64,000 nt of DNA from NCBI RefSeq assembly GCF_015234515.1, contig NZ_JADGMY010000028.1:1-64000 (forward strand), read 5' to 3'. Positions 51,851 through 60,526 of the stretch are shown here, in pieces (the first letter of the stretch is position 1; the number at the start of each line of letters is the position of its first letter). Source of the stretch: Cellulomonas sp. (GTDB lineage: Bacteria; Actinomycetota; Actinomycetes; Actinomycetales; Cellulomonadaceae). The translations under genes were made by a program, and so were the position numbers. A model generated the notes under the pieces. The model was not told the origin of the DNA and searched no databases. It saw only the letters and a program-made list of their open reading frames with translations.

Positions 51851-52579
51851 TCAGACGAACAGCGTCCAGCCGTACTTGGCGAAGACGACGGCCGCGAACA
51901 GCACCAGGACCGCGACGGTGACGAACCAGTCGTTGCCGGACGCGACGAAGCGGCGTCCCCACGGACCCCAGCGTCCGGGCAGGTTGAGGTGCCCGTCACG
52001 CACGTTGATCCGCGTGATGCCCGCCCACACCAGGGTGGTGGTCACGGTGATCAGCAGGCACCAGGGGCACAGCGCCTTGATGACGAAGAACGACTGCTGG
52101 AACAGCCACCAGGCGAACACCAGTCCCACCGTGTAGATCGCCTGCGCGCTGAGCATGAACCACCGCGGGAACAGCACGCCGCCGAGCATCGCGACGGCCA
52201 CCGTGATGACGATCGCCTCGGCAGCGATCCCGAGGAACGCGTTGGGGAAGCCGAGCAGCTCCGCCTGCCAGGTCGCGCCGACCTTCCCGCACGAGATGAC
52301 CGCGTTGAGGTCGCAGCTCAGCGCGGCGGTCGTGTCGGTCGCCTTGGCCACGGCGATCGGGATCGCCTCGTACGACAGGACGAACGACGTGTACAGGCCG
52401 ATGAGGCCGGACACGATCATCTCGATGGCCGTGCGCCGCCGCCACGGCAGCGACGCGGGTCGGAGCAGGTCCGGGTCGTCGTCGAGGACGTCGGCGGGCT
52501 GTTCGTCGAGCACGTCGTCGTGCTCGTCGATGCCGCCGGCGACCCCGCCGCCGCGCACGTCCTGGGTGGTGTCCTTCAC
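51851..52579 (-). CDS. Vitamin K epoxide reductase family protein
   Basis: TM protein with SCDLNAVISCGKV and ALCPWCLLITVTTT CxxC; GTG start 52579 (upstream start possible). Confidence 0.92.
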   Translation of the reverse strand: MKDTTQDVRGGGVAGGIDEHDDVLDEQPADVLDDDPDLLRPASLPWRRRTAIEMIVSGLIGLYTSFVLSYEAIPIAVAKATDTTAALSCDLNAVISCGKVGATWQAELLGFPNAFLGIAAEAIVITVAVAMLGGVLFPRWFMLSAQAIYTVGLVFAWWLFQQSFFVIKALCPWCLLITVTTTLVWAGITRINVRDGHLNLPGRWGPWGRRFVASGNDWFVTVAVLVLFAAVVFAKYGWTLFV

Positions 52580-52717
52580 CGTGGCCTCCTCGCGCCTGCA
52601 GGTCCGACGCGCCATTGTGCCCTGCCGACCTGTGAGACGGGACAGTAGGACGTCCCGCCTCCCCGCCGTCACCCCCGCGTTCCCGTCACCGACCCGTGCT
52701 GCGGTTAGGGTCGGCCC

Positions 52718-53383
52718 GTGACCCGGCTCCTGCTCGCCTCCGCATCCCCCGCCCGCCGCACGACGCTCGCCGCCGCGGGGCTCGCGCCGCTGGTCGTCGT
52801 CTCGACCGTCGACGAGGACGCGGTCCTCGCCGCCGCCCGCGAGCGCTTCGGTGACCTGGAGCCCGCCGACGCGGTGCTCGTGCTCGCGCAGGCCAAGGCG
52901 GAGGACGTCGCGCGACGTCTCGACGACGTCGACGTCGACGGCTGGGACGACGACGAGGACGTCGTGGTCCTCGGCTGCGACTCGATGCTCGAGCTGGACG
53001 GCGAGGTCCTGGGCAAGCCCGCCGACGCCGACGACGCGGTCGCCCGCTGGCGCGCGATGCGCGGGCGGTCCGGTGTCCTGCACACCGGCCACTGGCTGGT
53101 CGACGAGCGCGACCCGGCGGACGGGGGCACGGGGGCGACGCTCGGCGCGACGGCGTCGACGGTCGTGCACTTCGCCGACCTCTCCGACGACGAGGTCGCC
53201 GCGTACGTGGCGACGCGCGAGCCCCTCGCCGTCGCGGGCGCGTTCACGCTCGACGGCCTGGGCGGCCCCTTCGTCGAGCGCATCGAGGGCGATCACCACA
53301 ACGTGGTGGGCGTGAGCCTGCCCCTGCTGCGTCACCTGCTCGCGGACATCGACCTGACGGTGCCGGCCCTCTGGCGCGCCTGA
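52718..53383 (+). CDS. Maf-family nucleoside triphosphate pyrophosphatase
   Basis: LLLASASPARRTTLAAAGL, LGCDSMLELDG, GGPFVERIEGDHHNVVG. Confidence 0.95.
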   Translation: MTRLLLASASPARRTTLAAAGLAPLVVVSTVDEDAVLAAARERFGDLEPADAVLVLAQAKAEDVARRLDDVDVDGWDDDEDVVVLGCDSMLELDGEVLGKPADADDAVARWRAMRGRSGVLHTGHWLVDERDPADGGTGATLGATASTVVHFADLSDDEVAAYVATREPLAVAGAFTLDGLGGPFVERIEGDHHNVVGVSLPLLRHLLADIDLTVPALWRA

Positions 53384-53514
53384 CCCGCCCTCCCGCCGCG
53401 CGCGTGGTGGGTTCCTACAAGACCCGCCCGGGGCCTGTTGAAGGGTTGCCGCAATCTTGCGGCGACGGCCCTGACGCGGCACGGACGTGCGGCGCTCGCG
53501 CGCTACGGTGAGCC

Positions 53515-55329
53515 GTGCCCCTCATGACCAAGGTCCTTGTCGCGAACCGCGGTGAGATCGCCGTCCGCATCGCCCGTGCCTGCCGTGACGCCGGTGTCGC
53601 GTCCGTCGCCGTGTACTCGGACACCGACCGGGACGCGCTGCACGTGCACGTCGCGGACGAGGCGTACGCGCTCGACGGCGCCCGCGCGTCGGAGACCTAC
53701 CTCGACATCGCCAAGCTCCTCGACGTCGCCCGCCGCTCGGGCGCCGACGCGGTGCACCCCGGCTACGGGTTCCTCGCGGAGAACGCGCAGTTCGCGCAGG
53801 CGGTGATCGACGCCGGTCTGGTGTGGATCGGCCCGCCGCCGTCGGCGATCGAGTCGCTGGGCGACAAGGTGAGCGCCCGGCACATCGCGCAGCGCGCCGG
53901 CGCGCCGCTGGTGGCGGGCACCCCCGAGCCGGTCCAGGACGTGTCCGAGATCCACGCGTTCGCCGCCGAGCACGGCCTGCCGATCGCCATCAAGGCGGCG
54001 TTCGGTGGTGGCGGACGCGGCCTGAAGGTCGCCCGCGAGGCCGACGAGATCGACGAGATGTTCGAGTCCGCGGTCCGCGAGGCCGTCGCGGCGTTCGGGC
54101 GCGGCGAGTGCTTCGTCGAGCGCTACCTGGACCGGCCGCGCCACGTCGAGACGCAGTGCCTCGCCGACGCGTACGGCACCGTCGTCGTCGTCTCGACACG
54201 GGACTGCTCGCTGCAGCGACGCCACCAGAAGCTGGTCGAGGAGGCGCCCGCGCCGTACCTGAGCGACGAGCAGAACCGGGCGCTGGTCACCGCGTCGCAG
54301 GCCATCCTGCGCGAGGCCGGGTACGTGGGCGCCGGTACGTGCGAGTTCCTCGTGGGCAACGACGGGACGGTCTCGTTCCTGGAGGTCAACACCCGCCTGC
54401 AGGTGGAGCACCCGGTCAGCGAGGAGATCAGCGGCATCGACCTCGTGCGCGAGCAGCTGCGGATCGCCGCAGGCGAGCCTCTCGGGTACACCGAGGTCAC
54501 CACGCGCGGGCACTCCATCGAGTTCCGCATCAACGGCGAGGACCCCGCCGCAGGCTTCCTGCCGGCGCCGGGACGCATCAGCCGGCTGCGGTTCCCGTCG
54601 GGGCCGGGCGTGCGTGTCGACTCGGGCGTCGTCGAGGGCGACACCGTGTCCGGCATGTTCGACTCCATGATCGCCAAGGTGATCGTCACGGGTGCCACGC
54701 GCCGGCAGGCCGTCGAGCGCGCGCGCCGCGCGCTCGCCGAGCTCGAGGTCGTCGGCATCCCGACGGTCACGCCGTTCCACCGGGCGGTGCTCGAGGCCGA
54801 GGCGTTCGTTCCCGCCGACGACGCGCGGCCGTTCACCGTGCACACCCGGTGGATCGAGACGGAGTTCGCCGAGACGGTCGCAGGCCTCGGAGGCGCGGCC
54901 GCACCGGCCCAGGACGAGGAACAGCTGCCCGACGGGCAGCTCGAGCGCGTCGTCGTCGAGGTGGGCGGCAAGCGGCTCGAGGTCGTGCTGCCCGCGGCGC
55001 TCGGCCTGGGACGCGGGTCGGGCTCCGGCGCCGGGCGGCTCGGCGGCGGCCGTCAGGGCACCGCGCCGCGCCGCACGACACGCGCCCGGGCCGCACGGAC
55101 CGGCGGGTCCAACGGCACGGTGCTCTCCTCCCCCATGCAGGGCACGATCGTCAAGGTCGCCGTCGCCGAGGGCGCACAGGTCGCCGAGGGCGACCTCGTG
55201 GTGGTGCTCGAGGCCATGAAGATGGAGCAGCCGCTCGTCGCGCACCGCGCGGGCACCGTGCAGTCCCTGACGGCGGCCGTCGGGGCGAACGTCAGCGCGG
55301 GCGGCGCGATCTGCGACATCGTCGGCTGA
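53515..55329 (+). CDS. Acetyl/propionyl-CoA carboxylase alpha subunit (biotin carboxylase + BCCP)
   Basis: [26 protein letters not shown] motif EAMKMEQPL. Confidence 0.97.
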   Translation: MPLMTKVLVANRGEIAVRIARACRDAGVASVAVYSDTDRDALHVHVADEAYALDGARASETYLDIAKLLDVARRSGADAVHPGYGFLAENAQFAQAVIDAGLVWIGPPPSAIESLGDKVSARHIAQRAGAPLVAGTPEPVQDVSEIHAFAAEHGLPIAIKAAFGGGGRGLKVAREADEIDEMFESAVREAVAAFGRGECFVERYLDRPRHVETQCLADAYGTVVVVSTRDCSLQRRHQKLVEEAPAPYLSDEQNRALVTASQAILREAGYVGAGTCEFLVGNDGTVSFLEVNTRLQVEHPVSEEISGIDLVREQLRIAAGEPLGYTEVTTRGHSIEFRINGEDPAAGFLPAPGRISRLRFPSGPGVRVDSGVVEGDTVSGMFDSMIAKVIVTGATRRQAVERARRALAELEVVGIPTVTPFHRAVLEAEAFVPADDARPFTVHTRWIETEFAETVAGLGGAAAPAQDEEQLPDGQLERVVVEVGGKRLEVVLPAALGLGRGSGSGAGRLGGGRQGTAPRRTTRARAARTGGSNGTVLSSPMQGTIVKVAVAEGAQVAEGDLVVVLEAMKMEQPLVAHRAGTVQSLTAAVGANVSAGGAICDIVG

Positions 55330-55336
55330 CGCGGGC

Positions 55337-55819
55337 GTGACCAGCCGCGGGCAGGGCCGTCCGGGCGACGGGTGGGTCATGTGCGGATGCGGCGCCCGGC
55401 ACTGGGGCCTGTACGGGGCGGCGGGGCTGCTGCTCGCGCGGCGAGGGCCGGACGGGCGCGCGACGGACGTGGTGCTGCAGCACCGTGCGCTGTGGAGCGA
55501 CCAGGGCGGCACCTGGGCGCTGCCGGGGGGTGCGCGCGAGCCGGACGAGACCGCCGTCCAGGCGGCGCTGCGTGAGGCGCACGAGGAGGCCGGCGTCGAC
55601 GTCTCGACCGTGGCGGTGCGCGGCGAGCACGTCCTGACCCACCCCGACTGGTCGTACACGACCGTGCTCGCGGACGCCCTCGCACCCTTCACACCCGCCG
55701 CGACCGACGCCGAGAGCATCGAGGTCGCCTGGGTCGCGCTCGACGACGTCGCCGCCCGCCCCCTGCTCCCCGCGTTCGCGGACGCGTGGCCGCTGCTACG
55801 CACACGCCTCGACCCCTGA
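55337..55819 (+). CDS. NUDIX hydrolase (ATG at 55379 possible alternative start)
   Basis: GGTWALPGGAREPDETAVQAALREAHEEAGV Nudix box. Confidence 0.93.
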   Translation: MTSRGQGRPGDGWVMCGCGARHWGLYGAAGLLLARRGPDGRATDVVLQHRALWSDQGGTWALPGGAREPDETAVQAALREAHEEAGVDVSTVAVRGEHVLTHPDWSYTTVLADALAPFTPAATDAESIEVAWVALDDVAARPLLPAFADAWPLLRTRLDP

Positions 55820-55825
55820 CCGGCA

Positions 55826-56080
55826 CTGGATCGCACTCTCACCCCCGGGGGTGTGGGGCTGTGGGCGTGTGGGGGTGAGAGTGCAATCCAGTCCCACGCC
55901 CGGGCAGGTGGGGGTGTAGGGGTAGGGGTGAGAGAGCAATCCAGTCCCACGCCCGGGCAGGTGGGGGTGGGGGGTGGGGGTGAGAGTGCAATCCAGTCCC
56001 ACGCCCGGGCGTGTGGGGTGACCGGATCGCACTCTCACGCCCGGGGGTGTGGGGGGGGTGGGGGTGGGGTGAGAGGGGAA
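55826..56080. repeat. Intergenic palindromic G-rich repeat cluster
   Basis: GAGAGTGCAATCCAGTCCCACGCCCGGGC at 55877 and 55982, GAGAGAGCAATCC... at 55930 (period 52-53), flanked by inverted arms GGATCGCACTCTCAC at about 55828 and 56024. Confidence 0.9.
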
Positions 56081-56099
56081 GCCGGTCGGTCTCGGTGGG

Positions 56100-57629
56100 T
56101 CAGTCCTCGCTGCGCTGGTGGAGCATGCGCGCGACCTCGCCGATCGTGCCGGACATCGACGGGTACACCGTGGACGCCTCGGCGACCTCGTCGGCCGTCA
56201 GGCCGTGGGTGACGGCCAGGGTGAGCGGGAAGATCGACTCGCTGGCGCGCGGTCCGACGACCACCGCACCCAGCACGGTGCCCGTGCCGGAGTGCGCGAA
56301 GATCTTGATGAACCCGTCCCGCACGCCCAGCATCTTGGCGCGCGGGTTCCGCGACAGCGGCAGCATGCTCGTGCGGTAGTGCGTGCCCATCTGCTGCAGC
56401 CGCGTCTCGGACAGCCCGACGGTCGCGATCTCGGGCGCCGTGAAGATGTTCGCGGAGATCCCCCGCAGGGACAGCGGCCGCACGGCGTCGCCCAGGGCGT
56501 GGGACATGGCGATGCGTCCCTGCGTCGCGGCGACCGACGCCAGCGGCAGGACCCCGGTGCAGTCCCCCGCGGCGTACACGCCACGCACGTTGGTGCGCGA
56601 GACCTTGTCGACCTCGACGTGCCCGGACGCCGCCAGCCGCACGCCCGCGTCCTCCAGGCCCAGGTCACGCGTCGTCGGCACCGACCCCACGGCGAACAGC
56701 ACGTGCGACCCCTCGACCGTGCTGCCGTCCTCCAGGGTCACGACGACCCCGTCGGCCGTGCGGCGAGCCGACGACGCACGGCAGCGCGACATGACCGTCA
56801 TGCCGCGCTGCCGGAAGATGCGCTCGATGAGCTCGGCCGCGTCGGCGTCCTCGCCGGGCAGCACCCGGTCGCGGCTCGACACCAGGACGACGTCGGCGCC
56901 GAGCGACGTGTACGCGCCGGCGAACTCCGCACCGGTGACGCCCGACCCGACGACGATCAGCCGCTGCGGCAGCTCGGTGAGGTTGTACATCTGCGTCCAG
57001 GTGAGGATCCGCTCCCCGTCGGGACGCGCGTCGGGCAGCACGCGCGGCGTCGCACCGGTCGCGAGCAGGACGACGTCGGCGTCCAGCACGTGCTCACGTC
57101 CGTCGGCCTCGGTGACGGCCACGTGCTCCGGGTCGACGAGCCGCCCGGTGCCGGTGACGACGTCGACGCCCTCGCGCTCCAGGCGTCCGCGGATGTCCGC
57201 CGACTGCGCGGCCGCGAGCGCCTTGACACGCGCGTTCACCGCGGGCACGTCGATGCGGTGACGCAGCACCGCGACGGCCGGGGCCGTCCCCGCAGCGACC
57301 TCCTCACCGTCCGCGAGCCCGTCGAGTCGGATCCCGAGCTCCGGAGCGCGGTCGGCGATGGTCATCCACTCGGCGGTCGCGATCAGCGTCTTGGACGGCA
57401 CGACGTCCGTGAGGACCGCGGAGCCGCCCAGTCCCGAGCGCTCGACCACCGTGACGCGCGCACCGAGGCGGCGAGCGACCAGCGCGGCCTCGTAGCCACC
57501 GGGGCCGCCGCCGACGACCACGACCCTGGCGGCGGTGAGGTCGTGGGGCGCGTCACGGACGGTGGAGGCGGCGGCGGTGGCCGCCACGTGGGACTGGTCG
57601 GCGGTCGCGGCGGTCTGCTGGCTGCTCAC
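56100..57629 (-). CDS. lpdA: NAD(P)H-quinone dehydrogenase (LpdA-like flavoprotein disulfide reductase family)
   Basis: VVVVGGGPGGYEAALVARRLGARVTVVERSGLGGSAVLTDVVPSKTLI; lacks the CxxxxC redox pair; synteny with punA/pmmB. Confidence 0.88.
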   Translation of the reverse strand: MSSQQTAATADQSHVAATAAASTVRDAPHDLTAARVVVVGGGPGGYEAALVARRLGARVTVVERSGLGGSAVLTDVVPSKTLIATAEWMTIADRAPELGIRLDGLADGEEVAAGTAPAVAVLRHRIDVPAVNARVKALAAAQSADIRGRLEREGVDVVTGTGRLVDPEHVAVTEADGREHVLDADVVLLATGATPRVLPDARPDGERILTWTQMYNLTELPQRLIVVGSGVTGAEFAGAYTSLGADVVLVSSRDRVLPGEDADAAELIERIFRQRGMTVMSRCRASSARRTADGVVVTLEDGSTVEGSHVLFAVGSVPTTRDLGLEDAGVRLAASGHVEVDKVSRTNVRGVYAAGDCTGVLPLASVAATQGRIAMSHALGDAVRPLSLRGISANIFTAPEIATVGLSETRLQQMGTHYRTSMLPLSRNPRAKMLGVRDGFIKIFAHSGTGTVLGAVVVGPRASESIFPLTLAVTHGLTADEVAEASTVYPSMSGTIGEVARMLHQRSED

Positions 57630-57670
57630 GGGGACATCCTGCCTGGCACCGGCGTGGTTAGCCTGTTCCC

Positions 57671-58546
57671 ATGAGCGACATGTCCCCCGCCCGTGACCTG
57701 ACCGGCGGCGCCGTCCCCAGCCTCGACCACCCCACGACCGACCCGTTCGACGTCGCCAGGATCGCCGCCGAGGTGATCGCGCGCCGCACCGGTGTCGACA
57801 AGCACGACGTCGCGCTCGTGCTCGGGTCCGGGTGGGGCGGGGCCGCGGACCTGCTGGGCGAGACGGTCGCCGAGCTGCCGAGCCACGAGGTGCCGGGCTT
57901 CTCGCGCGCGGCCGTCGCCGGTCACGTCGGAACGCTGCGCTCGGTCCGGATCGCGGGGGACGGCGACTGGCCGGAGCGGTACGCGCTGGTCCTCGGCTCG
58001 CGCACGCACCTGTACGAGGCGCGCGGCGTGCGGCGGGTCGTCCACGGCGTGCGCACCGCTGCGGCCGCCGGGGCGTCCACGGTGGTGCTGACCAACGGCT
58101 GCGGAGGGCTGAACCTCGGCTGGGCGCCGGGCACGCCCGTCCTCATCCGCGACCACATCAACCTCACCGCGACGTCCCCCCTCGAGGGGGCGACGTTCGT
58201 CGACCTCACCGACCTCTACTCGCCGCGGCTGCGTGCCGTGGCGCGCGAGGTCGACCCCTCGCTCGACGAGGGCGTGTACGTGCAGTTCCCCGGGCCGCAC
58301 TACGAGACGCCTGCGGAGGTCGCCATGGCGGGGCGTCTCGGCGGCGACCTGGTCGGCATGTCCACGACGCTCGAGGCGATCGCCGCACGGCACGCAGGGC
58401 TGGAGGTGCTGGGCATCTCGCTCGTCACGAACATGGCGGCCGGCATCAGCCCCCAGCCGCTCGACCACGAGGAGGTCCTCGCGGCCGGACGCGCCGCGGG
58501 ACCGCGTATCAGCGCCCTGCTCGCCGACGTCGTCCGGCAGTTGTGA
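57671..58546 (+). CDS. Purine-nucleoside phosphorylase
   Basis: [49 protein letters not shown]. Confidence 0.95.
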   Translation: MSDMSPARDLTGGAVPSLDHPTTDPFDVARIAAEVIARRTGVDKHDVALVLGSGWGGAADLLGETVAELPSHEVPGFSRAAVAGHVGTLRSVRIAGDGDWPERYALVLGSRTHLYEARGVRRVVHGVRTAAAAGASTVVLTNGCGGLNLGWAPGTPVLIRDHINLTATSPLEGATFVDLTDLYSPRLRAVAREVDPSLDEGVYVQFPGPHYETPAEVAMAGRLGGDLVGMSTTLEAIAARHAGLEVLGISLVTNMAAGISPQPLDHEEVLAAGRAAGPRISALLADVVRQL

Positions 58547-58596
58547 GGGGCACTCGTGGCCGTGCCACGCGGGTGACCCGCCGCTAGGTTGGGTCC

Positions 58597-60522
58597 GTGA
58601 GCACCAGCGACCACGACGACGTGCTCCGCGGGGACGCCCCGCCGGCACCCCTGACGAGCGAGCAGACGGGCACCGACGGCGACGGGTGGGGGCACCTGGT
58701 CGCGCAGGTCGAGGCCTGGGTCGCCGACGACCCCGACCCGGTCACCGCCGACGAGCTGACGACCCTGCTGCGGGTGGCGCGCGAGACTCCCGAGGAGGGC
58801 GCGAGCGAGCCTGTCGCCGAGCTGGTCCACCGGGACGCCGCCGCGGCACGCGCCGAGCTGGAGGACCGGTTCTCCGGCCTCCTCCAGTTCGGCACGGCAG
58901 GCCTGCGCGGTGCGCTCGGCGGGGGTCCGCACCGCATGAACCGCGCGGTCGTCATCCGCGCCGCGGCGGGGCTCGCGGACTTCCTGCTGGGCGAGCTCGA
59001 GGGCGCCACGCCGGCGCCGCGGGTCGTCGTCGGGTACGACGCCCGCCACAACTCGCACCCGTTCGCGCTCGACACCGCCGCAGTCATGACGGCCGTCGGC
59101 ATCGACGTGCTGCTGCTGCCGCGCCCGCTGCCCACGCCCGTCCTCGCACGCGCCGTGCGGCGCTTCGACGCCGACGCGGGCGTCATGGTCACCGCGTCCC
59201 ACAACCCGCCGCAGGACAACGGCTACAAGGTCTACCTCGGCGGGCGGGTCGTGACGGACGCCGGGCAGGGAGCGCAGATCGTGCCGCCCGCGGACACGGC
59301 GATCGCCGCCGCGATCGCCCGCGTGCCGTCGGTCGCGTCGGTGCCCCGCGCGTCGACCGGCTGGACGGTGCTCGGCGAGGACGTCGTCGACGAGTACGCG
59401 CGCACCGCTGCGGCCGTGGCCCCGGGCGGCGACGCCGGCGCCCGCGCCCGGCTCAAGGTGGTCCTCACCCCCCTGCACGGCGTCGGTGGGGCGCTGACGA
59501 AGGACGTGCTGGCCCGCGCGGGCTTCGGGGACGTCACGCTCGTCGCCGAGCAGGCCGAGCCCGACCCCGACTTCCCCACGGTCGCGTTCCCGAACCCGGA
59601 GGAGCCGGGAGCCACGGACCTCGCGCTCGCGCTCGCGTCGGCGTTGCGCGCGGACCTGGTCGTGGCGGTCGACCCCGACGCGGACCGGTGCGCGGTCGCC
59701 GTCCTCGACCCGCGCGCGCACATCCCCGCCCGCGGACCCGAGACGCCGCAGGCGGACGGCTGGCGCATGCTGACCGGCGACGAGGTCGGTGCGCTGCTGG
59801 GCGCGGACGCCGCGGAGCGGGTGCGCGAGGCGGCGTTCCCGGCGGGCACCACGCCCACGCTCGCGTGCTCCATCGTGTCGTCGCGCCTGCTCGCCGCCGT
59901 CGCCGCCGACGCGGGCCTGCGCTTCGCGTCGACGCTGACGGGCTTCAAGTGGATCTCCCGCGTCGACGGCCTGGTGTTCGGCTACGAGGAGGCCCTCGGC
60001 TACTGCGTCGACCCCGCGCACGTGCGCGACAAGGACGGCATGACCGCGGCGGTGCGGGTGTGCGACCTCGCGGCGCGGCTCGCCGCACAGGGCCGCACCC
60101 TCGTCGACGCGCTCGACGACCTGGCGAGGGCGCACGGGCTGCACGCGACCGGCCAGGTCAGCGCCCGGTTCGCCGACCTGAGCCGGATCGGCGCCACCAT
60201 GACGGCGCTGCGCGAGGCGCCGCCGGAGGCCCTCGCCGGGTCACCGGTCGTCGCGGTCGTCGATCTGGCCGCGGGCACGGACGACGACCGCGGAGGGCTG
60301 CCGACCACCGACGGGCTCCGGCTCCTGACCGCCGACGGCACGCGCGTCGTCGTCCGGCCGTCGGGGACCGAGCCCAAGGTGAAGGCCTACCTCGAGGTCC
60401 TCGTGCCCGTCGCGGCGGACGCGCACCGCGCCGAGGTGGACGCCGCCCACCGGACCGCGCGCCACCGTCTGGACGACCTCGCGCGCGACGTGCGCAGGGC
60501 GCTCGGCCTCGACGGGTCCTGA
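58597..60522 (+). CDS. Phosphoglucomutase/phosphomannomutase family protein
   Basis: FGTAGLRGALGGGPHRMN, MVTASHNPPQDNGYKVY, VDPDADRCAVA, RPSGTEPKVKAYLE. Confidence 0.96.
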   Translation: MSTSDHDDVLRGDAPPAPLTSEQTGTDGDGWGHLVAQVEAWVADDPDPVTADELTTLLRVARETPEEGASEPVAELVHRDAAAARAELEDRFSGLLQFGTAGLRGALGGGPHRMNRAVVIRAAAGLADFLLGELEGATPAPRVVVGYDARHNSHPFALDTAAVMTAVGIDVLLLPRPLPTPVLARAVRRFDADAGVMVTASHNPPQDNGYKVYLGGRVVTDAGQGAQIVPPADTAIAAAIARVPSVASVPRASTGWTVLGEDVVDEYARTAAAVAPGGDAGARARLKVVLTPLHGVGGALTKDVLARAGFGDVTLVAEQAEPDPDFPTVAFPNPEEPGATDLALALASALRADLVVAVDPDADRCAVAVLDPRAHIPARGPETPQADGWRMLTGDEVGALLGADAAERVREAAFPAGTTPTLACSIVSSRLLAAVAADAGLRFASTLTGFKWISRVDGLVFGYEEALGYCVDPAHVRDKDGMTAAVRVCDLAARLAAQGRTLVDALDDLARAHGLHATGQVSARFADLSRIGATMTALREAPPEALAGSPVVAVVDLAAGTDDDRGGLPTTDGLRLLTADGTRVVVRPSGTEPKVKAYLEVLVPVAADAHRAEVDAAHRTARHRLDDLARDVRRALGLDGS

Positions 60523-60526
60523 GGCG

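Noticed and set aside
53503-55950. 815-aa minus-strand ORF starting MGLDCSLTPTPTPPPARAWDWIALSPPHAHS
   Set aside because: Its N-terminus is merely the intergenic repeat read in frame and the rest is antisense to the carboxylase alpha gene.
55826-56080. Considered as a CRISPR array
   Set aside because: Only three units, 52-53 nt period with G-rich similar inter-unit sequence rather than unique spacers, inverted flanking copies, and no cas genes.
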